Assembly: GCA_010027395.1 (NCBI GenBank)
Contig: RGVD01000071.1
Coordinates: 1-11,609, forward strand
DNA: 11,609 nt
Origin: Bacteroidota bacterium
GTDB taxonomy: Bacteria > Bacteroidota > Bacteroidia > UKL13-3
Direction: 5' to 3'
Within the stretch, counting starts at the first letter, position 1, and each line of letters begins with the position of its first letter. The notes beneath the pieces are model-generated. The model saw nothing but the letters and a program-made list of their open reading frames with translations, was not told the origin of the DNA and did not search any database. The position numbers were made by a program, and so were the translations under genes. This document shows, in pieces, positions 1 through 5,830 of the stretch.

Positions 1-1590
1 CCGGCTTTAGCAAGGGGCGAAATCCAATGCATTGGTGCCACTACCCTTGACGAGTATCGCCAATATATTGAAAAGGATGGTGCTTTGGAGCGCAGGTTCC
101 AAATCGTAATGGTTGAACCAACCAGTCCTGAAGAAACCGTTGAGATATTAAACAACATCAAAAATAAATACGAAGACCATCATAGTGTGACCTACGAGCC
201 AGATGCGATTGAGGCTTGTGTGAAAATGAGTAACCGTTATATGACAGATAGGTTTTTGCCAGACAAAGCCATTGATGTGTTGGACGAAGTAGGAGCAAGG
301 GTCCACTTGAGCAATATTCATGTGCCTGAAAGTATACTTGAACTTGAAAAACAAGTTGAAGAAATAAAAGATGAGAAAAACAAAGTGGTTAAAAGCCAGC
401 GCTACGAAGAAGCGGCTAAACTGCGTGATAGAGAAAAACATTTGCTAGAGCAGTTAGAAACTGAAAAAGCTAAATGGGAAGACGATGCCAAAAACCAGAG
501 ATTCAATGTTACCACTGATGATGTGGCTGAAGTAATAGCAATGATGACAGGCATACCTGTTAAGCGCATTGCTCAAAGCGAAGGTCAACGTTTGTTGAAC
601 ATGGGAACAGAGTTGATGGGTAAGGTGATTGGTCAAGATGAAGCCATTAAGAAATTAGCCAAAGCCATTCAACGCACCAGAGCAGGGTTGAAAAACCCTA
701 ATAAACCAATAGGGTCATTTGTTTTCCTTGGCCCAACCGGTGTAGGTAAAACAGAAATGGCAAAGGTTTTAGCTAGATATTTATTCGACAACGATGATTC
801 AATCGTTAGAATAGATATGAGCGAATACATGGAGAAATTTGCAGTTTCTCGCTTGGTAGGAGCGCCTCCGGGTTATGTGGGATATGAAGAAGGAGGTCAA
901 CTAACTGAGAAAATTCGTAGAAAACCTTATGCAGTTATTTTGCTTGATGAAATTGAGAAAGCGCATCCAGATGTGTTTAACATCTTATTGCAAGTATTGG
1001 ATGAAGGATTCTTGACTGATAGTTTAGGACGTAAAGTAGATTTTAGAAATACCATCATCATCATGACTTCTAATATTGGAAGTCGTCAGTTGAAAGATTT
1101 TGGAGGTGGAGTTGGTTTTAATACCATTAGCAAGCAAAACGATACGGATAAGAATACTAAAATTGTGATTGAAACAGCTTTGAAGCGTTTCTTCTCACCT
1201 GAGTTTTTAAACCGTATTGATGATGTGATTGTGTTCAATTCATTGGCTAAAGAATCTATCGTTAAAATCCTTGATTTGAGTTTAGCTAAATTGGTTAAAC
1301 GAGTAGAGGAATTAGGCTTTAAATTCAAAATTTCGGATGTGGCAAAAGAATTCTTGGCTGAAAAAGGATTTGATGCAGACTTAGGTGCAAGACCTTTGGC
1401 TAGGACCATCCAAAAGTATGTGGAAGATCCAATGGCTGAAGAAGTATTGAAATTTGAAACAGGCGAAGGTGAAACATTAGATGTTGATTATGACAAAGAA
1501 GCCAATCCTGATGAGTTGAAAATATCAACAATCAAAAAGAAAGAAAAGAAGAAAAAAGATACGACAGCAGAAAAGCCAGAGAATAATTAA
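1..1590 (+). CDS. clpC: ATP-dependent Clp protease ATP-binding subunit ClpC, 5'-truncated by the window edge
   Basis: AAA+ unfoldase that threads substrates into the ClpP peptidase in the cytoplasm. The frame is open from base 1, where it encodes PALARGEIQCIGATTLDEYR, the end of the first AAA+ module with sensor 1 and the arginine finger (ALERRF at about 82-99). A UVR-type middle segment (SQRYEEAAKLRDRE, from 394) separates the two ATPase modules; this marks ClpC rather than ClpA or ClpB. The second module has Walker A GPTGVGKT (730-753), Walker B VILLDE (934-951) and sensor TSNIGS (about 1066-1083). VGF at 1111-1119 is the ClpP-docking tripeptide, so this is a protease partner rather than a disaggregase. 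The C-terminus is a lysine-rich tail (about 1525-1560). The 529 visible residues compare with about 840 in the family, so roughly 310 N-terminal residues lie outside. The TTG at 85 is an internal codon, not a start. Confidence 0.97.
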   Translation, partial: PALARGEIQCIGATTLDEYRQYIEKDGALERRFQIVMVEPTSPEETVEILNNIKNKYEDHHSVTYEPDAIEACVKMSNRYMTDRFLPDKAIDVLDEVGARVHLSNIHVPESILELEKQVEEIKDEKNKVVKSQRYEEAAKLRDREKHLLEQLETEKAKWEDDAKNQRFNVTTDDVAEVIAMMTGIPVKRIAQSEGQRLLNMGTELMGKVIGQDEAIKKLAKAIQRTRAGLKNPNKPIGSFVFLGPTGVGKTEMAKVLARYLFDNDDSIVRIDMSEYMEKFAVSRLVGAPPGYVGYEEGGQLTEKIRRKPYAVILLDEIEKAHPDVFNILLQVLDEGFLTDSLGRKVDFRNTIIIMTSNIGSRQLKDFGGGVGFNTISKQNDTDKNTKIVIETALKRFFSPEFLNRIDDVIVFNSLAKESIVKILDLSLAKLVKRVEELGFKFKISDVAKEFLAEKGFDADLGARPLARTIQKYVEDPMAEEVLKFETGEGETLDVDYDKEANPDELKISTIKKKEKKKKDTTAEKPENN

Positions 1591-1660
1591 TTTGATTCTC
1601 ATAGCTGAATCCATTTGATAGAATAAGTGGTTTCGTGCTTCGCCATGATAAGACATAGGT

Positions 1661-1689
1661 GATGCGCCCCAGCTTCGCTGGGGCGCATC
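1661..1689 (+). terminator. GC-rich hairpin between clpC and rlmH
   Basis: A perfect 13-bp stem, GATGCGCCCCAGC (1661-1673) against 1677-1689, closes on a 3-nt TTC loop, 71 bp after the clpC stop. It is far more GC-rich than its surroundings. Only a weak CTATTTAT stretch follows, so it is not a textbook intrinsic terminator. It ends 19 bp before the rlmH start, leaving almost no room for a separate rlmH promoter downstream. It could be a terminator, a partial attenuator or an mRNA-stabilising 3' end. I saw no convincing TAnnTTTG promoter between the two genes. Confidence 0.6.
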
Positions 1690-1708
1690 CTATTTATAAC
1701 CAACAATA

Positions 1709-2182
1709 ATGCTAAAAGTAACACTCATTCAAATAGGTAAAACCCATTTTAAGTTTGTAGATACAGGCTTTGATGAGTTTGCTTCTCGCCTCAAGCATTA
1801 TTGTAAGTTCGAGAGCCTTTTGATTGAATTGCCTTCTCGCCTGAAGTCGAATCAAATTGAGCAAATAAAAAAGAATGAAGCTGATTTGCTTTTAGCTAAA
1901 ATTAAACCTAATGATTACATCATTTTGTTGGATGAAAATGGAAAGACTTTTGGTTCTGTAGCTTTTGCGAAATATCTCGAAAAATTATCCGTTCAACATA
2001 GCCATATTTGTTTCGTTATTGGTGGCGCTTATGGATTTAGTCAAGATGTATACGATAGAGCTAATGCCAAGATTTCATTGTCTGAAATGACCTTTTCTCA
2101 CCAACTTATTCGATTGATTTTTGCTGAGCAATTATATCGAGCTTTTACCATCACCAAAAACGAATCCTATCATCACGAGTAA
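1709..2182 (+). CDS. rlmH: 23S rRNA (pseudouridine1915-N3)-methyltransferase RlmH
   Basis: SPOUT-class methyltransferase that uses S-adenosylmethionine to methylate N3 of pseudouridine 1915 in helix 69 of 23S rRNA, acting on assembled 70S ribosomes as a dimer. The 157 residues match the family's usual length (about 155). Visible family motifs are LDENGKTFGS (74-83), FVIGGAYGF (102-110), which holds the glycines of the trefoil-knot cofactor site, and the C-terminal block LSEMTFSHQLIRLIFAEQ (124-141) running to the terminal YHHE. The ATG at 1709 gives the expected MLKVTLIQIGK N-terminus. It lies 2 bp upstream of the next gene, so the two are probably cotranscribed. Confidence 0.97.
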   Translation: MLKVTLIQIGKTHFKFVDTGFDEFASRLKHYCKFESLLIELPSRLKSNQIEQIKKNEADLLLAKIKPNDYIILLDENGKTFGSVAFAKYLEKLSVQHSHICFVIGGAYGFSQDVYDRANAKISLSEMTFSHQLIRLIFAEQLYRAFTITKNESYHHE

Positions 2183-2184
2183 GC

Positions 2185-2859
2185 ATGAATTGGAAAGAAT
2201 TTTGGAACCAAAAATCCTTGGAAGGAAGTTCACAAAAGCAGGTGGGTAGGGTAAAGAATGGAGTGGTATTGCCATTTCATACAATAAACCTTATAGCAAA
2301 TGATATCAAGCAGAAAATAGACTTACAAGCAAATGATTCCCTACTTGATGTATGTTGTGGAAATGGACTGTTAAGTGCCGAATTAGCTAAGCATTGCAAG
2401 CAAGTTACCGCAGTTGATTTTTCTGAATTGCTTATAAATGAAGCCAAAAAAAAGCATAAAGATTCAAACATTTTATTTAAGCAAGCTGATGCACTTGATC
2501 TCCAACTTGAAGAACAGTTTGATAAAATAATACTTTATTTTTCATTTCAATATTTTGATACTTACCAAAAAGGTTTTGATGTTATTAAAAATCTTAGTAA
2601 GCATATGAAACCAGGAGCTACTATGCTAATTGGAGATGTGCCTGATTTGGCTAAAAAGGATGTTTACTACAATACCTTCAGCAAGAAACTAAGATTATTC
2701 AAACAAAATATTCTTGGTCAAAACGAAATGGGCAAGTTTTGGTCTGAAGCAGAGATGAATCGCATTTGTCAAAGCCTAGGACTAAAAGGTGAATTTATTC
2801 AGCAAAAAAGTGAATTACCCTTTTCAAATTACCGCTTCGATTATTTGATAAAAAAGTAA
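2185..2859 (+). CDS. class I SAM-dependent methyltransferase, substrate unknown
   Basis: 224 residues with a Rossmann-type methyltransferase fold. Motif I is LLDVCCGNG (53-61), the acidic end of strand 2 that should bind the ribose is AVDFS (D78), and motif II-like ADALDL is at 101-106. Strand 4 is KIILYFSFQYF (about 114-124), followed by the MKPGATMLIGDVPD stretch (141-154) expected after motif III. The N-terminus NWKEFWNQKS resembles small-molecule or glycan methyltransferases, but the sequence does not reveal the acceptor. It starts 2 bp after the rlmH stop and is probably in the same transcript. Its TAA stop lies 10 bp from the stop of the convergent lipoprotein gene. The fold is secure; the function is not. 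Confidence 0.9.
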   Translation: MNWKEFWNQKSLEGSSQKQVGRVKNGVVLPFHTINLIANDIKQKIDLQANDSLLDVCCGNGLLSAELAKHCKQVTAVDFSELLINEAKKKHKDSNILFKQADALDLQLEEQFDKIILYFSFQYFDTYQKGFDVIKNLSKHMKPGATMLIGDVPDLAKKDVYYNTFSKKLRLFKQNILGQNEMGKFWSEAEMNRICQSLGLKGEFIQQKSELPFSNYRFDYLIKK

Positions 2860-2876
2860 TCGAGGAATATTACTTT
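2853..2876. terminator. weak hairpin overlapping two convergent stop codons
   Basis: AAAGTAAT (2853-2860) pairs with ATTACTTT (2869-2876) around an 8-nt loop. The stem contains the TAA of the methyltransferase on the plus strand and the TAA of the lipoprotein on the minus strand. Flanking A and T runs would give a short U tract on either strand. The stem is AT-rich and short, so termination efficiency is uncertain. Confidence 0.3.
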
Positions 2877-3334
2877 ACAAAAATTCTACTGGTTGTAACA
2901 TCATTGTGGCAGCTATTACAGCCTGTTCCATTGAATTTGCTAGACATATACATGGTATCACTTCCACTAATGGCAACTGGGTAGCAACCTCCATTAAAAT
3001 TAACGACTTTTTCGGTGTAGAAGTTGGCATTTCTATCAACATTTAAACTCAAAATTTTTATTCCTTTTGCATTTGGTAAGCTCCAAAGTTCGATGCGGGC
3101 ATTTGTATTCAACCCTCCATTACTATTATAAACTGTTCCAGCCACATTCCACCAAGCTTCATTTGCGGCTTCACTCATCTCTTTACCGTGACAACTCATA
3201 CAGTCCTGTCCACTATTATGACTTTTTTTGTTGCTATCACTCACCTTTCCATTTTTTTCAAGGCTATCATAGTGCGAACAAGCAAAAATGAAAATAAAGC
3301 AAGTGAGCAATAAGGTGATTTGAATTTTTTTCAT
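2870..3334 (-). CDS. c-type cytochrome lipoprotein with two CxxCH haem motifs
   Basis: 154 residues, probably anchored in the outer or inner membrane facing the periplasm. The N-terminus is a lipoprotein signal peptide: KK, a hydrophobic run, then FACS with the modifiable cysteine at 19. A polar linker leads to CMSCH (45-49), and a second motif, CNSCH (139-143), sits close to the C-terminus. The 90 residues between (AGTVYNSNG, ARIELW, then GGCYPVAIS with an extra Cys117) look beta-rich, like a small carboxypeptidase-regulatory-type sandwich. This suggests a beta domain bracketed by two haem sites, perhaps for electron transfer. Haem attachment and partner are inferred, and I do not recognise a named family. 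The gene stands alone and converges on the methyltransferase. Confidence 0.8.
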   Translation of the reverse strand: MKKIQITLLLTCFIFIFACSHYDSLEKNGKVSDSNKKSHNSGQDCMSCHGKEMSEAANEAWWNVAGTVYNSNGGLNTNARIELWSLPNAKGIKILSLNVDRNANFYTEKVVNFNGGCYPVAISGSDTMYMSSKFNGTGCNSCHNDVTTSRIFVK

Positions 3335-3362
3335 GAGTTGATTGTGTTGATTTTAAATAATG

Positions 3363-3395
3363 CGAATGTAGTTGATAATCCGCCTATCTAGCAAA
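3363..3395 (-). promoter_or_regulatory. candidate Bacteroidota promoter for the cytochrome lipoprotein
   Basis: On the minus strand TTTG (3392-3395) is followed after 21 bp by TACATTCG (3363-3370), one base away from the TAnnTTTG -7 consensus. This is within the 19-21 bp spacing of Bacteroidota housekeeping promoters and would give a leader of about 25 nt before the ATG at 3334. Confidence 0.4.
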
Positions 3396-3481
3396 TTTAA
3401 AGAGATATCTAATCTAAAATTAATTCATTGCAAGCTATACTTAATAAGCCACTTTCCTGAGATTCACGCTTGATCCGTTCT

Positions 3482-3508
3482 CAGTTCACAGTTGTTCGGT
3501 TCACAGTA
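3482..3508 (+). repeat. dispersed repeat copy matching 7083-7109
   Basis: Two GTTCACAGT-type motifs separated by TGTTCG. The 27 bases match 7083-7109 with one difference (A at 3490 versus G at 7091), 3.6 kb apart. The unit belongs to the GTTCACRGTT cluster described at 7054-7254. Confidence 0.7.
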
Positions 3509-3580
3509 GTTTTGAAACCATTATCAGATTAACTGTTTTTGCTACCAACGAAATATTAAGTCAACTATAATAGATATCAA

Positions 3581-3916
3581 TTAATGTAAAAGCGCCTCAA
3601 TTTTTTCTTTTAATATGGGCAAATCCATTAATACAGTTTTGTAAACCGTGGAGTTTGATATCCCAAAATATTCGTGAGCCAATTTGTTTCTCATGGCTTT
3701 AATTAATTGCCATTCTATTTGAGGATTTTTCAATTTATATTCTTAAGTAAGATTTTTAGCAGCTTCTCCAATTATTTCAAATCTTTTATTTACAGCATCC
3801 GGCATCATCATATTAGTGCAATATTCATGTTCAGATACATTACCTACATAAGTAAGTATAGCTGAAATACTTTCAAAGATGTCTTGTATATATACTTGGT
3901 CGTTTCTGCGGCTCAT
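3581..3916 (-). pseudogene. hepT: HepT-like (DUF86) RNase toxin interrupted by an in-frame stop
   Basis: HepT toxins are HEPN-fold RNases with an R-X4-6-H-X-Y active site, neutralised by the MntA nucleotidyltransferase, which modifies the tyrosine. The frame starts at ATG 3916 (MSRRNDQVYIQDI), overlapping the antitoxin stop by the 4-bp ATGA. It runs 57 codons to a TAA at 3743-3745, then continues in the same frame for 53 codons to a TAA at 3581-3583. The second part carries the active site RNKLAHEY (residues 76-83 of the read-through product) and the family's C-terminal helix. Total length 111 codons is normal for the family, and no frameshift is needed. A single substitution (for example GAA to TAA) explains the stop. 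The truncated 57-residue product lacks the catalytic residues, so the toxin should be inactive unless the stop is a sequencing error or is read through. Confidence 0.85.
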
Positions 3917-4194
3917 ATAATAGAAATACATTCCTTTAATACTTGGTCAGTAATGGATTTTTTAAGTGCTTTGAATTCTACCAAATCTATTTTTGTGTGA
4001 AGAAGTTGTTCTAATTCGATTTCAATTTTCAATAAATCAAATAGGGTGTGGCTGTTGGCCTCAATTAATATATCTATATCATTATATTTTTCTGACTCAC
4101 CCACAAATGAACCAAATAAAGCAGCTTTGGTAATTCTGTTTTTAGAAAGAATGTTTCTTATGGGTTCTATAAGTTTTTGCTTTTCGGCTAACAT
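3913..4194 (-). CDS. mntA: MntA-like minimal nucleotidyltransferase antitoxin
   Basis: 93 residues with the pol-beta-type nucleotidyltransferase fold. GSFVGESEKYNDID gives G28-S29, nine residues, then D39-x-D41; the third carboxylate is D70 in KIDLVE. In characterised pairs such proteins transfer AMP to the tyrosine of the HepT active site and so silence the toxin. The usual spacing in the family is GSx10DxD, so this copy is one residue shorter in the loop. The stop overlaps the toxin start (ATGA), indicating translational coupling. All catalytic residues are present, so the antitoxin looks intact although its toxin is broken. Not every MNT/HEPN pair has been tested biochemically, so the mode of neutralisation is inferred. 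Confidence 0.88.
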   Translation of the reverse strand: MLAEKQKLIEPIRNILSKNRITKAALFGSFVGESEKYNDIDILIEANSHTLFDLLKIEIELEQLLHTKIDLVEFKALKKSITDQVLKECISII

Positions 4195-4198
4195 AGTT

Positions 4199-4228
4199 CA
4201 AAAGTAATGATTAAAGCCTAAAAACAAA
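4199..4228 (-). promoter_or_regulatory. candidate promoter of mntA-hepT giving a leaderless mRNA
   Basis: On the minus strand TTTG (4225-4228) is followed after 18 bp by TACTTTTG (4199-4206), a full match to TAnnTTTG. Only four bases (AACT) separate the -7 box from the mntA ATG, so transcription would begin at or within a base or two of the start codon. The upstream box lies inside the T tract of the hairpin at 4229-4249. Confidence 0.45.
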
Positions 4229-4249
4229 AAATCCCGCCATGCGGGATTT
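4215..4249. repeat. 35-bp direct repeat, copy 1 (contains a hairpin)
   Basis: This 35-bp block is identical to 4562-4596. The two copies flank the 65-residue gene, with start-to-start distance 347 bp. Each begins AGCCTAAAAAC and contains the ATCCCGC/GCGGGAT hairpin. Confidence 0.85.
4229..4249 (-). terminator. intrinsic terminator of the 65-residue gene
   Basis: A 9-bp stem AAATCCCGC/GCGGGATTT with a 3-nt loop. Read on the minus strand it is followed by TTTTTTGTTTTT-like sequence, a good U tract. It lies 66 bp after the stop of the 65-residue gene and just before mntA, so it separates the two transcripts. On the plus strand the T tract is poor. Confidence 0.8.
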
Positions 4250-4315
4250 CATTTATAATAAAGTCAGTTATTTCATCCACTTTATTATTTACCTTTTGTT
4301 TTATGAGTAGTTTTC

Positions 4316-4513
4316 TCATTTGTTTTTTAGCTTTTCGTTCAAAGTCTCAAGCAGGTTTTTTGCAAAAGTATCAAAGGTTATGGTATCAGATAAATCTATA
4401 TCTTCATCATTTATCATGTCTATACTTGTGTTTGTTTTCGACAAGGTTTTTAACAACTCAAACACACTTTTGCCTGTTTCTGTGGTATCGTCTATTTCAA
4501 CTAAGTGTTTCAT
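4316..4513 (-). CDS. small protein of unknown function, antitoxin-like in size
   Basis: 65 residues: MKHLVEIDDTTETGKSVFELLKTLSK, then an acidic segment (INDEDIDLSD), then a helical C-terminus (FAKNLLETLNEKLKNK). It has no signal peptide or membrane segment and should be cytoplasmic. The MKxLVEIDD-GKS-LLKTL start resembles small Bacteroidota proteins found as orphan or antitoxin-like genes, but I cannot name a family with confidence. No toxin-like partner is adjacent; the next gene downstream is the mntA-hepT pair behind a terminator. It has its own terminator (4229-4249), a candidate promoter (-7 box at 4532-4539), and a 35-bp repeat on each side. The opposite-strand frames over it look like shadows. 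Confidence 0.6.
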   Translation of the reverse strand: MKHLVEIDDTTETGKSVFELLKTLSKTNTSIDMINDEDIDLSDTITFDTFAKNLLETLNEKLKNK

Positions 4514-4531
4514 GTGTGATTTATTTTATAA

Positions 4532-4539
4532 CAAAAATA
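4532..4539 (-). promoter_or_regulatory. candidate -7 box for the 65-residue gene
   Basis: TATTTTTG on the minus strand matches TAnnTTTG and lies 18 bp upstream of the ATG at 4513. The expected TTG box 19 bp further up reads ATGG, so the promoter is only partly supported. Confidence 0.3.
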
Positions 4540-4561
4540 TTCATTTCTGGCTTATTGCCAT

Positions 4562-4596
4562 AGCCTAAAAACAAAAAATCCCGCCATGCGGGATTT
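4562..4596. repeat. 35-bp direct repeat, copy 2
   Basis: Identical over all 35 positions to 4215-4249. In this copy the palindrome extends further to the right, giving the long stem described at 4567-4605. Confidence 0.85.
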
Positions 4597-4605
4597 TTTG
4601 TTTTT
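4567..4605. terminator. bidirectional intrinsic terminator after the LamG gene
   Basis: An 18-bp perfect stem (4567-4584 with 4588-4605) and a 3-nt CAT loop: GC core CCCGC/GCGGG, then A6 and A5 runs facing T6 and T5 runs. It has a U tract on either strand. It lies 58 bp past the stop of the LamG-type gene, so on the minus strand it should end that transcript. Confidence 0.88.
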
Positions 4606-4663
4606 GTCTTGAATAGGGTTTATCTTGTTCATCTTGGAATCCTTTAATCGTGTTCTGACAATA

Positions 4664-5686
4664 TTATTTCGCCAACACAATTTTGCTTTTGCTTATTTCT
4701 CCGTTGCTTGATTGAACGGCTATGAAATAAATGCCATTGTTTAGGGCTGATAAATCTATTTCTGTTTGGTTTAATTTGTTTGTGAATTGTTGATTATGGA
4801 CAGCCCTGCCCGATATGTCATATACATTTATATTGGCGATGTCTTGGTTGCTGTTTATGCTAACTATGCCATAGCTTGGGTTAGGGTAAACACTTGTGCT
4901 TGGCATTTCTTTTTCTTGTATACCTGAAGTAGCAGGTGCTGGGGTATATAGTGCTGCTATTTGGGCAGTGGTTAATACTTTATCAAATATTCTTAATTCA
5001 TCAACTAAGATGGTATGGTTACCGAATATTTTATAAAGATTAAATGATGCTGTTGAATCCCCTTTAGTATATTTTGGTTTTAAACTATGAACAGAAGTAG
5101 TAGATTTTAAAGAACCATTCACATACAATCTAGTATTACCAGTGTCTCTTACAAAAACCAAATGATACCATTTAGTAGAATCAACAGCTGCCGATTGTGA
5201 GCAATATGAGTGAGCTTTAGTAATATCAGAAATATTATTGCTTGTGCCAGAACCAAAACCTCTATCAGAAATTGATGAACTATTATTGACGGTAATCCAA
5301 TGATAGCTATTATCAGTATTTCCCATTTCGAAAATTGTATAGTCATTATCCTTTAATAGTGAGTAATAACTTGGAACTTTTACCCATAATGAATATGTGA
5401 AAACATCACTATAAAATCCTGCTACATCAGGAGTTGGAAAAGTAATTTTACTATTTTTTACATTAACAATATTATCTAATTGAATTGCACCATTTGGTCT
5501 TCCAAATCTATCAGGAATTGGTGTGCAGTTTTCCATTCTTCCATGCAATCCTTTTCCACTCGAATCTATGGCATTGCCATTAAGCGGATAATATACTACA
5601 GGGGTTTGTGCATGTGCATTAAAGCAGCACGTGGAAATTAATAACAGCATGGCTGCTTTGATGGTTTTGGTAATTGTTTTTTTCAT
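4664..5686 (-). CDS. secreted LamG-like (concanavalin-type) protein with type IX secretion sorting domain
   Basis: 340 residues. A Sec signal peptide (MKKTITKTIK, hydrophobic core, cleavage likely after AHA at about 26) precedes a LamG/pentraxin-like jelly-roll domain at about 30-248. Typical pieces are VYYPLNGNAIDSSG (31-44), TYSLWVKVP (97-105), WYHLVFVRD (173-181), RLYVNGSLKSTT (186-197) and ILVDELRIFDKVLTTAQIAALY (226-247). Residues about 265-340 are a type A sorting domain: VYPNPSYGIVSI, INVYDISGRAV, LSALNNGIYFIAV and terminal KIVLAK. The product should be exported by Sec, cross the outer membrane through the type IX system, and be released or attached at the surface. The jelly roll suggests carbohydrate or adhesive binding, but no ligand or catalytic residue is visible. 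It is preceded by the 228-residue gene and followed by the terminator at 4567-4605. Confidence 0.93.
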   Translation of the reverse strand: MKKTITKTIKAAMLLLISTCCFNAHAQTPVVYYPLNGNAIDSSGKGLHGRMENCTPIPDRFGRPNGAIQLDNIVNVKNSKITFPTPDVAGFYSDVFTYSLWVKVPSYYSLLKDNDYTIFEMGNTDNSYHWITVNNSSSISDRGFGSGTSNNISDITKAHSYCSQSAAVDSTKWYHLVFVRDTGNTRLYVNGSLKSTTSVHSLKPKYTKGDSTASFNLYKIFGNHTILVDELRIFDKVLTTAQIAALYTPAPATSGIQEKEMPSTSVYPNPSYGIVSINSNQDIANINVYDISGRAVHNQQFTNKLNQTEIDLSALNNGIYFIAVQSSNGEISKSKIVLAK

Positions 5687-5732
5687 TTTATGTTTTGGTT
5701 TTTGTTTTAAAATTGTTTTGATAATGTTTAAT

Positions 5733-5810
5733 AGTCGAAGTGGTCGTTGAGCGGAGCCGAAACGCCACTTCGACTCCGCTCAGTGACCGTTCGACTCCGC
5801 TCAGTGATCG
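5733..5810. repeat. palindromic intergenic repeat cluster (TTCGACTCCGCTCAGTG family)
   Basis: Two tandem 21-bp copies of TTCGACTCCGCTCAGTGAYCG (5769-5789 and 5790-5810, one difference) are preceded by an inverted, more diverged copy (about 5733-5762). The inverted copy and the first direct copy can fold into a stem. It fills the gap between the 228-residue gene and the LamG gene. The GC-rich sequence is unlike its surroundings. From memory, similar TTCGACTCCGCTCAG strings are scattered between genes in many Bacteroidota genomes. Confidence 0.75.
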
Positions 5811-5830
5811 TTTCGGTATTACCCCGAAAC
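5810..5830 (-). terminator. small hairpin at the end of the 228-residue gene
   Basis: GTTTCGG (5810-5816) pairs with CCGAAAC (5824-5830) around a 7-nt loop and spans the TAA stop at 5819-5821. There is no T tract, so if it terminates anything it would act together with the adjoining repeat cluster. Confidence 0.25.

Larger units (their letters stand above)
3335..3580. other. intergenic stretch with a dispersed GTTCAC repeat
   Basis: No gene seen. Apart from the lipoprotein promoter region it holds a 27-bp copy (3482-3508) of the repeat family found in quantity at 7054-7254. The rest is AT-rich without clear structure. Confidence 0.5.

Noticed and set aside
1086..1409. 107-codon minus-strand frame inside clpC
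   Set aside because: It is antisense to the conserved second ATPase module and has no family resemblance, so it is a shadow of clpC. The same holds for frames opposite prc and rlmH.
4303..4568. Two plus-strand frames of 82-86 codons opposite the 65-residue gene
   Set aside because: Both are rich in Phe, Ser and Leu as expected of the complement of an acidic, lysine-rich gene, and both run into the terminator hairpin region.
4215..4605. Integron attC-like sites flanking the 65-residue gene
   Set aside because: AGCCTAAAAAC recalls an attC half site, but the matching GTTRRRY core on the other side is missing, the palindrome has a terminator's T tract, and no integrase is in the window.
5149..5346. 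Hydrophobic 65-codon minus-strand frame inside the LamG gene
   Set aside because: It lies in another frame of a well-supported gene and has no start context of its own.
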